Shown here: positions 16,917 through 24,918 of the stretch, one piece after another | Numbering within the stretch: position 1 is the first letter of the stretch | Layout of the letters: the number at the start of each line of letters is the position of its first letter | Source of the DNA: JBNKEI01 sp050288705 | GTDB taxonomy: Bacteria > Myxococcota > Myxococcia > Myxococcales > UBA5297 | Length of the DNA: 44,483 bases | Assembly: GCA_050288705.1 (NCBI GenBank) | Contig: JBNKEI010000019.1 | Location: 1 to 44,483, forward strand | Reading direction: 5' to 3' | Made by a program: the position numbers and the translations under genes | The notes under the pieces: generated by a model | Told to the model about the DNA's origin: nothing | The model's database searches: none | The model's input: only the letters and a program-made list of their open reading frames with translations

Positions 16917-18287
16917 TTAAAAAATTTTGCCGGGATTAAGAATCCCTAAAGGATCAAACAAAGTTTTTATTTTTTTTTGAATTTCAATTAGTTCGGTTTT
17001 TTGCTCCAGCGGTAAAAATTCACGCTTAGCAATGCCAATTCCATGCTCTCCAGTAATACTGCCTCCCATGTCTAGGCAAATGGTCATCATTTCTTTTACT
17101 GCAGACTGAGCCAATTCTTGCTGTCCTTTATCGTACAAAAAATTGGAATGTAAATTACCGTCTCCTGCATGCCCGAAAGTAGCTGTTATTAAGCCATAGC
17201 GTTTTCCTAATTCGTGAACCCGCTCAATCATGGTAGCAATACGATCACGAGGAACGACTATATCTTCACCTATTTTGTAAGGTTTTATACGGCGTAATGC
17301 TGGCGATATTTGTCGGCGATAATGCCATAGTTGCCGGCGTTGCGCTTCGTTCATCGCTACTTGGGAATCTATTAGCCCATGAGCCTGACACGCATCTACT
17401 AAATGCTCCATTTCTATTAGTAGAGATTCTTGGTCATTTCCATCTACTTCCACCAACAAGGCAGCAGTGGTTTCTTGAGAAACTCTTAACCCCTCGGACT
17501 GCGCGACCTGCAAGACAGTATGATCGAATAGCTCTAAAGTACGCGGCAAAACCCCGGCTTTCAAAATGCTGTTTACTGCATGCGCAGCGCCGTCCAATGT
17601 CGAAAACGCCAGTAACCCGGTAATTACCGCGCGTGGCAAAGGAATAAGTTGAATTATGATTTCGGTTATTACACCCAGCGTGCCTTCGGAACCCACTAAC
17701 AGGCTGGTTAGGTCGTAACCAGCAACCCCTTTGATTGTTCTATGCCCAACCCGCAAAATTTCCCCAGTGGGAATTACTACTTCTAACCCGAGGACGTAAT
17801 CGCGAGTAACTCCGTACTTCAATGCCCGAGCCCCCCCCGCATTCTCGGCAACATTTCCTCCTAAAGTGCAGGTTTCCAAGCTACTGGGATCAGGGGGATA
17901 AAAAAGGCCATATTGCTCCACTAATTTCATGAAATCGCCGGTTATAATCCCTGGCTCAACCACCGCCACCATTTCGGAAGCGGAGATTTCTTTTAAGCGA
18001 TTCATTTTTTCGGTGGAAAGTACAACCCCCTGCTTAATAGGAAGAGAACCACCACTTTTCCCCGTTCGCGCTCCGCACGGGGTAACAGGAACCTGAAACT
18101 GACTACAAATGCGCAAAACATTTTGTACGTCAATTGCCGAATGCGCAAAACAAACCACCTGGGGCGAAAAGATTCCGACCTCAGATTCGTCGCGGGAGTA
18201 ATCGGAAAACCCACTAGCGTCAACCATGACATTAGCGGGTCCTAAACTCTCCTCTAATGCCCGTATGAATAATGTTAATTTAGCCAA
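16917..18287 (-). CDS. glcD: FAD-linked oxidase, glycolate/D-lactate dehydrogenase GlcD-like
   Basis: A flavoprotein of about 456 residues that oxidises a 2-hydroxy acid, probably glycolate or D-lactate. The FAD_binding_4 part shows PVTPCGARTGKSGGSLPI, YPPDPSSLETCTLGGNVAEN, KYGVTRDYVLGLEVVIPTGE and GYDLTSLLVGSEGTLGVITE. The C-terminal FAD-oxidase part shows ATFGHAGDGNLHSNF, GSITGEHGIGIAKREFL and FDPLGILNPGKIF. The frame is open to 18350, but the first 21 codons there are the repeat element at 18283-18388, so I place the start at the TTG 18285-18287. No glcE or glcF lies nearby, so the electron acceptor partner is unknown. Confidence 0.88.
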   Translation of the reverse strand: MAKLTLFIRALEESLGPANVMVDASGFSDYSRDESEVGIFSPQVVCFAHSAIDVQNVLRICSQFQVPVTPCGARTGKSGGSLPIKQGVVLSTEKMNRLKEISASEMVAVVEPGIITGDFMKLVEQYGLFYPPDPSSLETCTLGGNVAENAGGARALKYGVTRDYVLGLEVVIPTGEILRVGHRTIKGVAGYDLTSLLVGSEGTLGVITEIIIQLIPLPRAVITGLLAFSTLDGAAHAVNSILKAGVLPRTLELFDHTVLQVAQSEGLRVSQETTAALLVEVDGNDQESLLIEMEHLVDACQAHGLIDSQVAMNEAQRRQLWHYRRQISPALRRIKPYKIGEDIVVPRDRIATMIERVHELGKRYGLITATFGHAGDGNLHSNFLYDKGQQELAQSAVKEMMTICLDMGGSITGEHGIGIAKREFLPLEQKTELIEIQKKIKTLFDPLGILNPGKIF

Positions 18288-18388
18288 TTGTAAAACCCGC
18301 CGGCAAATGGGGTTTGAGACGAGAGCCCCGAGTAGAGTGACGGCAAGCATTGCTTGCCCAAAGCGGAAAATTGGGGTTTTGCAATGGC
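18283..18388 (+). repeat. MITE/REP-like palindromic element, copy 1
   Basis: About 106 bp, between folE and glcD. It begins GCCAATTGTAAAACCC and ends GGGGTTTTGCAATGGC, an imperfect inverted pair. Inside is the hairpin GGCAAGC-ATT-GCTTGCC. The element aligns over its full length with the reverse complement of 29731-29834. It has no coding role that I can see, although it extends the glcD frame. Confidence 0.8.
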
Positions 18389-18404
18389 CTCAGTTGTTGT
18401 TTCA

Positions 18405-19052
18405 TTATTTGCAGCTCGATTGAATTGCCGATAAAAACCTTGCTCTTAGTTCGCAATCGGTATTCATTGAGCCTGCCCACGCTTCTACTGTGGTTTTTAT
18501 TCCTTGGTTGCGCCCTCCCCGCAACGTTACACAAGAAGGCTGAGCACTCATCACTACTCCCGCAGCGGTAGCTTCCAAATCATCTACCAAGGCATTGGCA
18601 ATGTTTCGGGCCAAATCTTCTTGTAAAACTAATCGACGGCTTAAGCAGTTCACCAAATCAATGATTTGACCAAACCCAACTACTTCGCTAGCAGGTAAAT
18701 AAGAGACGTGGACAATACCGCCATAGGGAAGAAGATGGTGCGGGCATACGCTTTGAAATGCAAGTTGGGAAAAAACCACTAACCCAATGTCCGATTGAGA
18801 AGAACAAAACGGAAGACGCGAGGCAAGAACAGAGTGAGGAGTGGTTTGGTAGCCTTGAAGGAATTCTTCTGCCCAAGCACGAGCTACCGTCTGTGGTGTA
18901 CGGACTAAATCAGGATGGTCCTCCCATCGCACCCCCATGCCTTCCAAAAAATCGCGTACCGCTTCTTCCATTTTTGGAAGTGACGGACTGATCACGTCGG
19001 GACATGACTTGACAGGAGTCACCTTTTTTTTCACTTGGCTATTATCTCCCAC
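18405..19052 (-). CDS. folE: Divergent GTP cyclohydrolase I (FolE) homologue
   Basis: A 215-residue tunnel-fold protein aligning without gaps to the core of E. coli FolE, which turns GTP into dihydroneopterin triphosphate. The zinc ligands are kept (Cys and His in SVCPHHLLPYGG, Cys in PSCVTLRG), as is QED/QER in LVLQEDLARNI. However, E. coli Ser135, Lys136 and Arg139 of GLSKINRI are replaced in GFGQIIDL, and His179 before the last zinc Cys is Pro. These positions bind the triphosphate or act in catalysis, so the activity may differ. The start is a GTG at 19052; ATG 18971 is the alternative. It follows the kinase gene by 21 bases. Confidence 0.75.
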   Translation of the reverse strand: MGDNSQVKKKVTPVKSCPDVISPSLPKMEEAVRDFLEGMGVRWEDHPDLVRTPQTVARAWAEEFLQGYQTTPHSVLASRLPFCSSQSDIGLVVFSQLAFQSVCPHHLLPYGGIVHVSYLPASEVVGFGQIIDLVNCLSRRLVLQEDLARNIANALVDDLEATAAGVVMSAQPSCVTLRGGRNQGIKTTVEAWAGSMNTDCELRARFLSAIQSSCK

Positions 19053-19073
19053 GCATTGTTCCCAACCTTGCCA

Positions 19074-20018
19074 CTAGGCAAGAACTTGGAGCGCTTCTTG
19101 GATTAATCCCCCTAACTCACCAGGGATTTCTTGGAGACCACCGTCTACCTGAATTCTCAGCAACTCTGCGGCAAATGTTCCGGCACTGGAAAATCTACTT
19201 TTTGGGTTTTTGGCTAATGCTTTTTCAAAAAATCCGTCGAACAACGGGGGAAGATCGGGTGGATCAAACCTGGACGCGCCAATTCGTTCCAGAATTTCTG
19301 GCTCGCTGGAGCCTATAAAAGGACGTCTTCCCACCAGCATTTCGTACATTACCACTCCCACAGCGAAAAGATCGGAAGCTGCGGTAGGCGCTTTGCATTG
19401 CGTCTGCTCGGGAGAAAGATAGTGAAGCTTTCCAGCAGCAATACCTTTGGGCAGTCCACCTCCCAGGGTGCAACTAGAAGCGACCCCAAAGTCGCCTAGC
19501 TTCACACAACTTTGTTCGATAGAGAGAAAAATATTGCTGGGATTGATGTCGCCATGAACTAGTTCTAAAGAGGTACCGCGTACTCCTTGCGCTCTATGAA
19601 CAGTAGCCAGGGCCTTCAAAAGCTCTATACCAATCTGCAAAGCGAGTGGATGGGGAATTTTTTTGTCTTGCCAGCGCAGCGCTGCTAACAATCCTTCCAA
19701 ATCGCCACCCGGGCAATATTCCATTGCAAGAAAAAGAGCATCTCCGGTCTTTCCAACCTCGTACAATTCCACCAAATTGGGATGACGCAACAATCCCATT
19801 ACATCGCCTTCAGTAGCAAACAAATCGGCAGGGTCTACTCCAGTCACTCCTCCCAGAGCTGACGGTTTCATAAATTTAATGGCTACAGGCAGCAGTTCTC
19901 CTCGTTCGTTCACTGTTTCAGCAAGATAGACAGTTGCCATCCCGCCTTCTCCGAGTTTTCGGACAATCGAATAGGAACCAAATCGACGAGAACGCACTAC
20001 GCGGATTGTTTGAGCCAT
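19074..20018 (-). CDS. Ser/Thr protein kinase (Hanks type, non-RD)
   Basis: A 314-residue cytoplasmic eukaryote-type protein kinase. The ATG at 20018 is set by an excellent AGGAGG upstream. Subdomains: glycine loop VRKLGEGGMATVYLAE, Lys in PVAIKFMK, Glu in the C-helix FATEGDVMGLLRHPN, catalytic loop LVHGDINPSNIFL, LGDFGVA, the activation end GKLHYLSPEQ and the helix SDLFAVGVVMYEMLVGRRPF. The catalytic loop has HGD in place of HRD, so activation-loop control is probably different. There is no membrane helix, PASTA or other sensor domain, unlike many bacterial kinases. It stands between cysE and folE; its substrate is unknown. Confidence 0.92.
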   Translation of the reverse strand: MAQTIRVVRSRRFGSYSIVRKLGEGGMATVYLAETVNERGELLPVAIKFMKPSALGGVTGVDPADLFATEGDVMGLLRHPNLVELYEVGKTGDALFLAMEYCPGGDLEGLLAALRWQDKKIPHPLALQIGIELLKALATVHRAQGVRGTSLELVHGDINPSNIFLSIEQSCVKLGDFGVASSCTLGGGLPKGIAAGKLHYLSPEQTQCKAPTAASDLFAVGVVMYEMLVGRRPFIGSSEPEILERIGASRFDPPDLPPLFDGFFEKALAKNPKSRFSSAGTFAAELLRIQVDGGLQEIPGELGGLIQEALQVLA

Positions 20019-20074
20019 AGCTCCCCTCCTATACCAGCAATCCGCGTTTTTTGGGACAGTTTCTACTCTACCTA

Positions 20075-20866
20075 TCAATGCTCTTCCTCTATCTGCTGAT
20101 CCATGGCCTTGGCCGGTTGCTCTTCCCGCGGTTTTCCTACTGGCCGAGCAGGAACTCCCGCTACCGTGGTGTGTGGAGCAACTTCGCGCAACACCACGCT
20201 ACCTCCCCCTACCTTAGCACCTTTACCGATCTCGATATTTCCAAATAATTTGGCTCCTGCACTTATTAAAACACCTCGGCGAACCTTTGGATGGCGGTCT
20301 CCGGTTTCTTTTCCCGTACCTCCCAAAGTGACTTCATGAAAAATTGTTACGTCATCTTCAATTACCGCAGTTTCGCCAATTACCACACTGGTAGCGTGGT
20401 CAATTAGAATACCAGAACCGATTTTCGCTGCTGGATGGATATCTACACCAAATATTTCCGAAATGCGACTCTGAAAATACAGCGCTAGCATTTTTCGCTG
20501 GCTATTCCACAGGTAATGCGCAACACGAAAACTCTGAATAGCCTGATATCCTTTAAAAAATAGAAAGGGAGTAAGGTAGTTTATGCAAGCAGGATCTCTT
20601 TCTCTTACTGCCTGAAGGTCGGCCACTGCCGCGTCGGCGATGGTGCTATCGGCCTGATGAGCGCTCATCATAGTGCTTAGAATTGCGGTCCAATGCACGC
20701 AAGAGCAAGCCAATTTAGAACTAAGATGGTAGCTGAGAGCATTTTCAAAAGAACGATGATGGCAAATGGCGCTATCGAATATTCCTTTTAAGACCGGTTC
20801 AGCTTGCCCCTCTTTTTCGGCTTCTTCCAGCAAGGTTTTCCATAGCTGCGATTTGGCAATATTCAT
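20075..20866 (-). CDS. cysE: Serine O-acetyltransferase
   Basis: A 263-residue enzyme that makes O-acetylserine from serine and acetyl-CoA, the first step of cysteine synthesis. The N-terminal helical domain (RDPACINYLTPFLFFKGYQ) is the long form seen in proteobacterial CysE. The C-terminal left-handed beta helix has VDIHPAAKIGSGILIDHATS with the catalytic His, IFHEVTLGGTGKETGDRHPK, and the hexapeptide rungs VLISAGAKLFGNIEIGKGAK and VGGGSVV. The very C-terminus (MDQQIEEEH) lacks the usual Ile that docks into CysK, so cysteine synthase complex formation is uncertain. Confidence 0.95.
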   Translation of the reverse strand: MNIAKSQLWKTLLEEAEKEGQAEPVLKGIFDSAICHHRSFENALSYHLSSKLACSCVHWTAILSTMMSAHQADSTIADAAVADLQAVRERDPACINYLTPFLFFKGYQAIQSFRVAHYLWNSQRKMLALYFQSRISEIFGVDIHPAAKIGSGILIDHATSVVIGETAVIEDDVTIFHEVTLGGTGKETGDRHPKVRRGVLISAGAKLFGNIEIGKGAKVGGGSVVLREVAPHTTVAGVPARPVGKPREEQPAKAMDQQIEEEH

Positions 20867-20934
20867 TAATTAAATCCCATTGCTTTAATTTGCTTCCATT
20901 ATGAAATGAATAATGCACCCACAAGTAACTTCGC

Positions 20935-22020
20935 TCAGTACATTTTCACTAATTTAGCCCCGTTATAGTAATGCTTTAAAATGTTTACATAATCCCACCC
21001 TTTTTCAGCATAAGCTTTGGCCCCCCATTGGCAAAGTCCGGCTCCATGTCCAAATCCCTTTCCTGATAAAATCAAAGAATGCCCATTACCTTCAACCCGA
21101 AAATCAAGGCTTTTGATTCTGCTATAACCAACAATCCTCCGCAGATCCACTGCACTTACTACTTTACTAGCTCTCAGGGAGCGAAGGCTTACGCGTTTGG
21201 CGCGTCCAGTTATTGTCCTTTCGACTACCTGTATTTTTTTGACCCCTTTTGCTAATTTGTTCAAATCCTTTGAACTTAATTGGATTCTCCAATCGCTTTT
21301 TACTCGTTGCCTGCAATTACAAGAAACTGATTTTAAATAGGGAAGAGGTCGACCTAGTGCATCCTTTCCATTCTCGGTATGTCCTCCACAATTAGAGTGA
21401 AAATAGGCTTCAATCGGCTCCATTTTCCAAGTAAGAACTTGGCCACGGGTCGAATACACCACTTCGCGCGTTCGTTCATCTTCAGCAGCCGCTCCTCCGT
21501 ATACCTGATGTAATACGGTAGCACCCAAATGGTAGGGTTTTCCCCAGGAGTCGATTTTGCGACGCAAAGCATAGGTGCGTGAAGCTACTGCCTGCGCTTT
21601 TAATGCTTCTAAGGGAAAACTATGAGGCATTTCCGATCCCAGCACTGCCATCAAGTATGCCTCTAAAGGGAGTATATTAATGGCGGCAAGACCTTTTTTG
21701 TCTTGACGAATTTCAATCTGGCCTCTTACTGGCTTTTCAGCTACGCGAACAAAACCTTGAGACCGGAATTTGACCCCCTGCCCTCCATCTACCAAATTCC
21801 CATCCAGCATCATCCCCCGAGACGAAAGATATACCACTGAACGTTCTCCGGGAACCGTAACGTATTTGCCTGTTGAGTGAAGATTGCGAACTTCTAACCC
21901 GGAGCCTGACAAAGTAATTTTTTGTGCTTTCTCTACAATAGCGATGCGAATAGTTTCCTCCGCAAACGCTGCGCTCTTAAAAAGAAAAATAAAAAGAATC
22001 CAGCATAACCAGCCACGCAC
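20935..22020 (-). CDS. SpoIID/LytB-domain lytic transglycosylase-like protein
   Basis: An exported protein of about 361 residues related to the SpoIID peptidoglycan lytic transglycosylase. The start is placed at GTG 22020: GGAG lies 10 bases before it and the product begins with a compact signal peptide (GWLCWILFIFLFKSAAFA). The frame opens 19 codons earlier inside trmN6. Family marks are INILPLEAYLMAVLGSEMP with the catalytic Glu, LEALKAQAVASRTYALRRK, VLHQVYGGAAAEDERT, YFHSNCGGHTEN, DWRIQLSS and GKGFGHGAGLCQWGAKAYAE. No sporulation genes are near; SpoIID-like enzymes act in wall remodelling in many non-spore-forming bacteria. Confidence 0.9.
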   Translation of the reverse strand: MRGWLCWILFIFLFKSAAFAEETIRIAIVEKAQKITLSGSGLEVRNLHSTGKYVTVPGERSVVYLSSRGMMLDGNLVDGGQGVKFRSQGFVRVAEKPVRGQIEIRQDKKGLAAINILPLEAYLMAVLGSEMPHSFPLEALKAQAVASRTYALRRKIDSWGKPYHLGATVLHQVYGGAAAEDERTREVVYSTRGQVLTWKMEPIEAYFHSNCGGHTENGKDALGRPLPYLKSVSCNCRQRVKSDWRIQLSSKDLNKLAKGVKKIQVVERTITGRAKRVSLRSLRASKVVSAVDLRRIVGYSRIKSLDFRVEGNGHSLILSGKGFGHGAGLCQWGAKAYAEKGWDYVNILKHYYNGAKLVKMY

Positions 22021-22027
22021 TAAATCG

Positions 22028-22792
22028 CTACTCCACAATTGGAGATAAACATTGTTTAGGAGATCTCGACTCATCAAATAAATAGAGGGGAGGCATAATT
22101 TCCAAGTTCGACCCCGCTCCTTTGGTAGATTCTAAAAGGACCATTTTAGCGGGACGATTAGGCAGCGAGTGCACAAAACGTGCTCTGCGAGAAACCAGTC
22201 CCGCCAAGGAAAGCGCTTCTACCAATTCCAAGAAGCGCCCTGCAGGAAAAATCACTTTAAAAACGCCCCCCTTCCTTAAAAGATAGCGTGCCGCTCCCAC
22301 CAAGTCTTCCAGTGAGCAAGCAACTTCATGTCGGGCAATAGCTCGCTCATGATCGGGATTAATGTATCCTGCTCCCATCGGTATATATGGTGGATTGGAA
22401 ATTACCAAATCAAATATGCCCGGTTCTAATACCCCCTGAAGCTTTCTTAGGTCGGCCTGTATAATGTGTACTTGTGCTTCTTTTCTATTAAGAACAACGT
22501 TACGTAGAGCTAGCTCGGAAAGGGAGTGCTGCAACTCTACTCCTACAATTGAGGCGGTTCCCCTTGTGGCGAGAATAAGCCCTACCACCCCGCAACCAGA
22601 GCCCAATTCCACAACTTTTCCACGAGGATAGCCCGCAAAATCAGCAAGCAACAAAGCATCGATGGAGAATCGATACCCCTTGCGCCGCTGAATCAGCAGG
22701 ATTTCACCCTGACTAATTCCGTCAAGAGTTTCGTCATTATTCAGTACTACTCCAGGGGGCAGAGGGAGCTCCCTCTGGGCGCTCTCATTCAT
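22028..22792 (-). CDS. trmN6: tRNA1(Val) (adenine37-N6)-methyltransferase TrmN6-like
   Basis: A methyltransferase of about 254 residues of the YfiC/TrmN6 type, which methylates N6 of A37 in tRNA1(Val) in E. coli. The SAM motif is VVELGSGCGVVGLILA and the catalytic motif for amino-methylation is LVISNPPYIP. A typical segment ahead of the fold, RRKGYRFSIDALLLADF, is present. The start is ATG 22792; a TTG at 22804 is an alternative with GGGAGA very close. It ends eight bases before the SpoIID-like start and follows tsaC by about 60 bases. Confidence 0.85.
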   Translation of the reverse strand: MNESAQRELPLPPGVVLNNDETLDGISQGEILLIQRRKGYRFSIDALLLADFAGYPRGKVVELGSGCGVVGLILATRGTASIVGVELQHSLSELALRNVVLNRKEAQVHIIQADLRKLQGVLEPGIFDLVISNPPYIPMGAGYINPDHERAIARHEVACSLEDLVGAARYLLRKGGVFKVIFPAGRFLELVEALSLAGLVSRRARFVHSLPNRPAKMVLLESTKGAGSNLEIMPPLYLFDESRSPKQCLSPIVE

Positions 22793-22853
22793 ATATGTCG
22801 GCAATTCTCCCGTGGGCTCTATCTAGCAGTAGTAGCCTTGGCGAAGTTTGAAA

Positions 22854-23483
22854 TTAATTTTGACAGGCGTCAATCAATGCTTTCTGAATTGCTCCCTCGC
22901 GCACAATTGTGGGGACCCCTTCCGGAAATGATAGTACAGTAGAAGGCCGTCCACCAGTAGTCTCACCACCATCTACTACTGCCTCGACTTGACGCACCAG
23001 CTCATCGTCAATTTGCGAAACCAATGTGCATTCATTGCCTCTAGAAAAATTTGCACTAGTTGCTACCAAGGGTCCTGCTATGCAGGCCAATTTGCACGCT
23101 ACTGGATGTGACGACACTCGCACCCCCACTTCCCCTTTTGGCGCTACTTCAAACGGCAGACCAGGGCGAGAGGGAAGAATTATGGTCAGAGGACCAGGCC
23201 AAAAGCGACGAAGAAATATTTCTGCTTTCGGCGGTATTTTCGACCACAAAGAACGCGCAGAAGATTCATCGCCGGCAATAACCGGCATGGGCTTGCCTGC
23301 CACACGCCCTTTCAATGCGGCAAGTCTGGCTACTGCCTGGGGGTGATTCAATAATGCTCCCAGTCCATAAAATGTTTCCGTAGGGTAGATAACTATTCCA
23401 CCTTGGGAAAGCTTCTTACTTGCTATATCGATGGCAACGTCTAATTTGTTATTCATTTCACTCTTAATTGGCTCAGTAAGCAC
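22854..23483 (-). CDS. tsaC: Threonylcarbamoyl-AMP synthase (Sua5/YrdC/YwlC family)
   Basis: A 209-residue enzyme making threonylcarbamoyl-AMP for the t6A37 modification of ANN-decoding tRNAs. Family marks: GGIVIYPTETFYGLGALL at the N-terminus, KGRVAGKPMPVIA, RFWPGPLTIILPSR, VGVRVSSHPVA, PLVATSANFSRG and the end STVLSFPEGVPTIVREGAI. It lacks the extra C-terminal domain of the long Sua5 form. The GTG at 23483 overlaps the end of the sugar transferase gene by 11 bases; an ATG at 23456 is a possible later start. Confidence 0.93.
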   Translation of the reverse strand: MLTEPIKSEMNNKLDVAIDIASKKLSQGGIVIYPTETFYGLGALLNHPQAVARLAALKGRVAGKPMPVIAGDESSARSLWSKIPPKAEIFLRRFWPGPLTIILPSRPGLPFEVAPKGEVGVRVSSHPVACKLACIAGPLVATSANFSRGNECTLVSQIDDELVRQVEAVVDGGETTGGRPSTVLSFPEGVPTIVREGAIQKALIDACQN

Positions 23484-24909
23484 CCTTGCCCCAAATAACT
23501 ACGGGAATGGTTTTAATTAAAATCTTGATGTCGTTCCACAAAGTCCAGCTTTCTATATAGGCTAGCTCCAGATGAATCCTCTGTTTTAGCGGAAGATCTC
23601 CTCTCCCATTGACCTGCATCGGACCGGTGATTCCTGGCTTTATTGCCAAGCGATGACGATGCGCCATGCTGTATTGGGCTACAACCCCAACTTCTTCGGG
23701 TCTTGGCCCTACTAAACTCATATCCCCCTTCATTACATTCAATAATTGCGGAAGCTCATCCAAACTCCATCTACGCAAAAAGCGACCTACCTTGGTGACT
23801 CGCGGATCATTTCGAATCTTGAATACTGGGTTATCTTGAGAAAGACTTTGGAAACTAATTCCTAGCTCTTTTAGCTTTTCTTCAGCATTGACCACCATGG
23901 AACGAAATTTGAGAATATTGAATGGCTGTCCATTTTCACCAATTCGTTTCTGACAAAAAAAGACTGGACCACCATCTTGGTATTTTACCGCAAGGGCACA
24001 AATTCCCAATACCGGGGCTGCCATTACCGTTAGCGCTCCTCCCACTACCAAATCAAATATTCGTTTAGCGATTCGGCCTACCGTATCCAAGGGAGGCTCG
24101 CGCAGCCCTACCACTGGAATTCCAAAGAAGTCTTCGACCTTGGCTCTGACCATGGTCAGCTCCAAAACATCGGGCACAAAATGAATACGCACAGGATTGG
24201 ACTGTAGTCCCAGAATAATCTCTTCAACTAAAGCGTGCTGCTCAGCAGGCAGCGCTACAAACACATCATTTATTTGATGTTGGCACACAGCCTGGGAGAC
24301 CTGTGCTAGTTCTTCCATCTCCGAGGGGTTTGCTAACCTTGGCAAATTATCGGAATTAACGGTTATGCATTCTACTAAATTCATTCCTGGCGCATTCTGC
24401 AAACGAAGAGCAACTTCTCGCCCAATATCTCCCCCTGCGATAAGCAATACCTTGCGAGCAAATGGTTTGGAAATGTTTTTGACTACTAGAGTCGTTAAAA
24501 CCATCCGCGAAAAAATTAAAATTTGACTGACCGCTAAGAAATAGGCGACCATGAGTCGCGAAAAATCATATACTTTCAAAAAGAAAAGAACGCTAAAAAA
24601 TAAAAGAGCTCCCAAAAACACCGAAATAGGAATTTTTTTCCACTCTATTCCTTCGCACCTCGATGAAGGCTGATGTAATCCTGCCACAAAAAAAGCCACT
24701 AGCCATGATCCTATTGCCGCCGCATAGACCGGCAAAGAAAGCCAAGTGGTTTTTTTGGCAAGTTCCATTCCTAGTCCCAGATAATTACGCAGCCATTCGG
24801 CAGTCCTAAGCGCCCCTATTACCAAGGAGATATCGATTAGTAAAAAAAGAGGCGCCATTTTCCGAAGCAACCGAAACATAGTAAACTTTCCTATTAATGC
24901 TTTTTTCAA
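23473..24909 (-). CDS. Polyprenyl-phosphate sugar phosphotransferase (exopolysaccharide initiating)
   Basis: A 478-residue integral membrane enzyme of the WbaP/WcaJ type, which transfers a sugar phosphate to undecaprenyl phosphate to start polysaccharide assembly. The N-terminal third has four or five hydrophobic helices, then a CoA-binding-like domain (KVLLIAGGDIGREVALRL), another membrane segment (RIFDLVVGGALTVMAAPVLG) and the catalytic domain with GGPVFFCQKRIGENGQPF, ILKFRSMVVNAE, RFLRRWSLDELPQLLNV, MSLVGPRPEEV and KPGITGPMQVNGR. It is 9 bases after a glycosyltransferase gene, so the two probably act in one polysaccharide pathway, though no other such genes are nearby. Confidence 0.94.
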   Translation of the reverse strand: MKKALIGKFTMFRLLRKMAPLFLLIDISLVIGALRTAEWLRNYLGLGMELAKKTTWLSLPVYAAAIGSWLVAFFVAGLHQPSSRCEGIEWKKIPISVFLGALLFFSVLFFLKVYDFSRLMVAYFLAVSQILIFSRMVLTTLVVKNISKPFARKVLLIAGGDIGREVALRLQNAPGMNLVECITVNSDNLPRLANPSEMEELAQVSQAVCQHQINDVFVALPAEQHALVEEIILGLQSNPVRIHFVPDVLELTMVRAKVEDFFGIPVVGLREPPLDTVGRIAKRIFDLVVGGALTVMAAPVLGICALAVKYQDGGPVFFCQKRIGENGQPFNILKFRSMVVNAEEKLKELGISFQSLSQDNPVFKIRNDPRVTKVGRFLRRWSLDELPQLLNVMKGDMSLVGPRPEEVGVVAQYSMAHRHRLAIKPGITGPMQVNGRGDLPLKQRIHLELAYIESWTLWNDIKILIKTIPVVIWGKGAY

Positions 24910-24918
24910 CGGGGCTTT

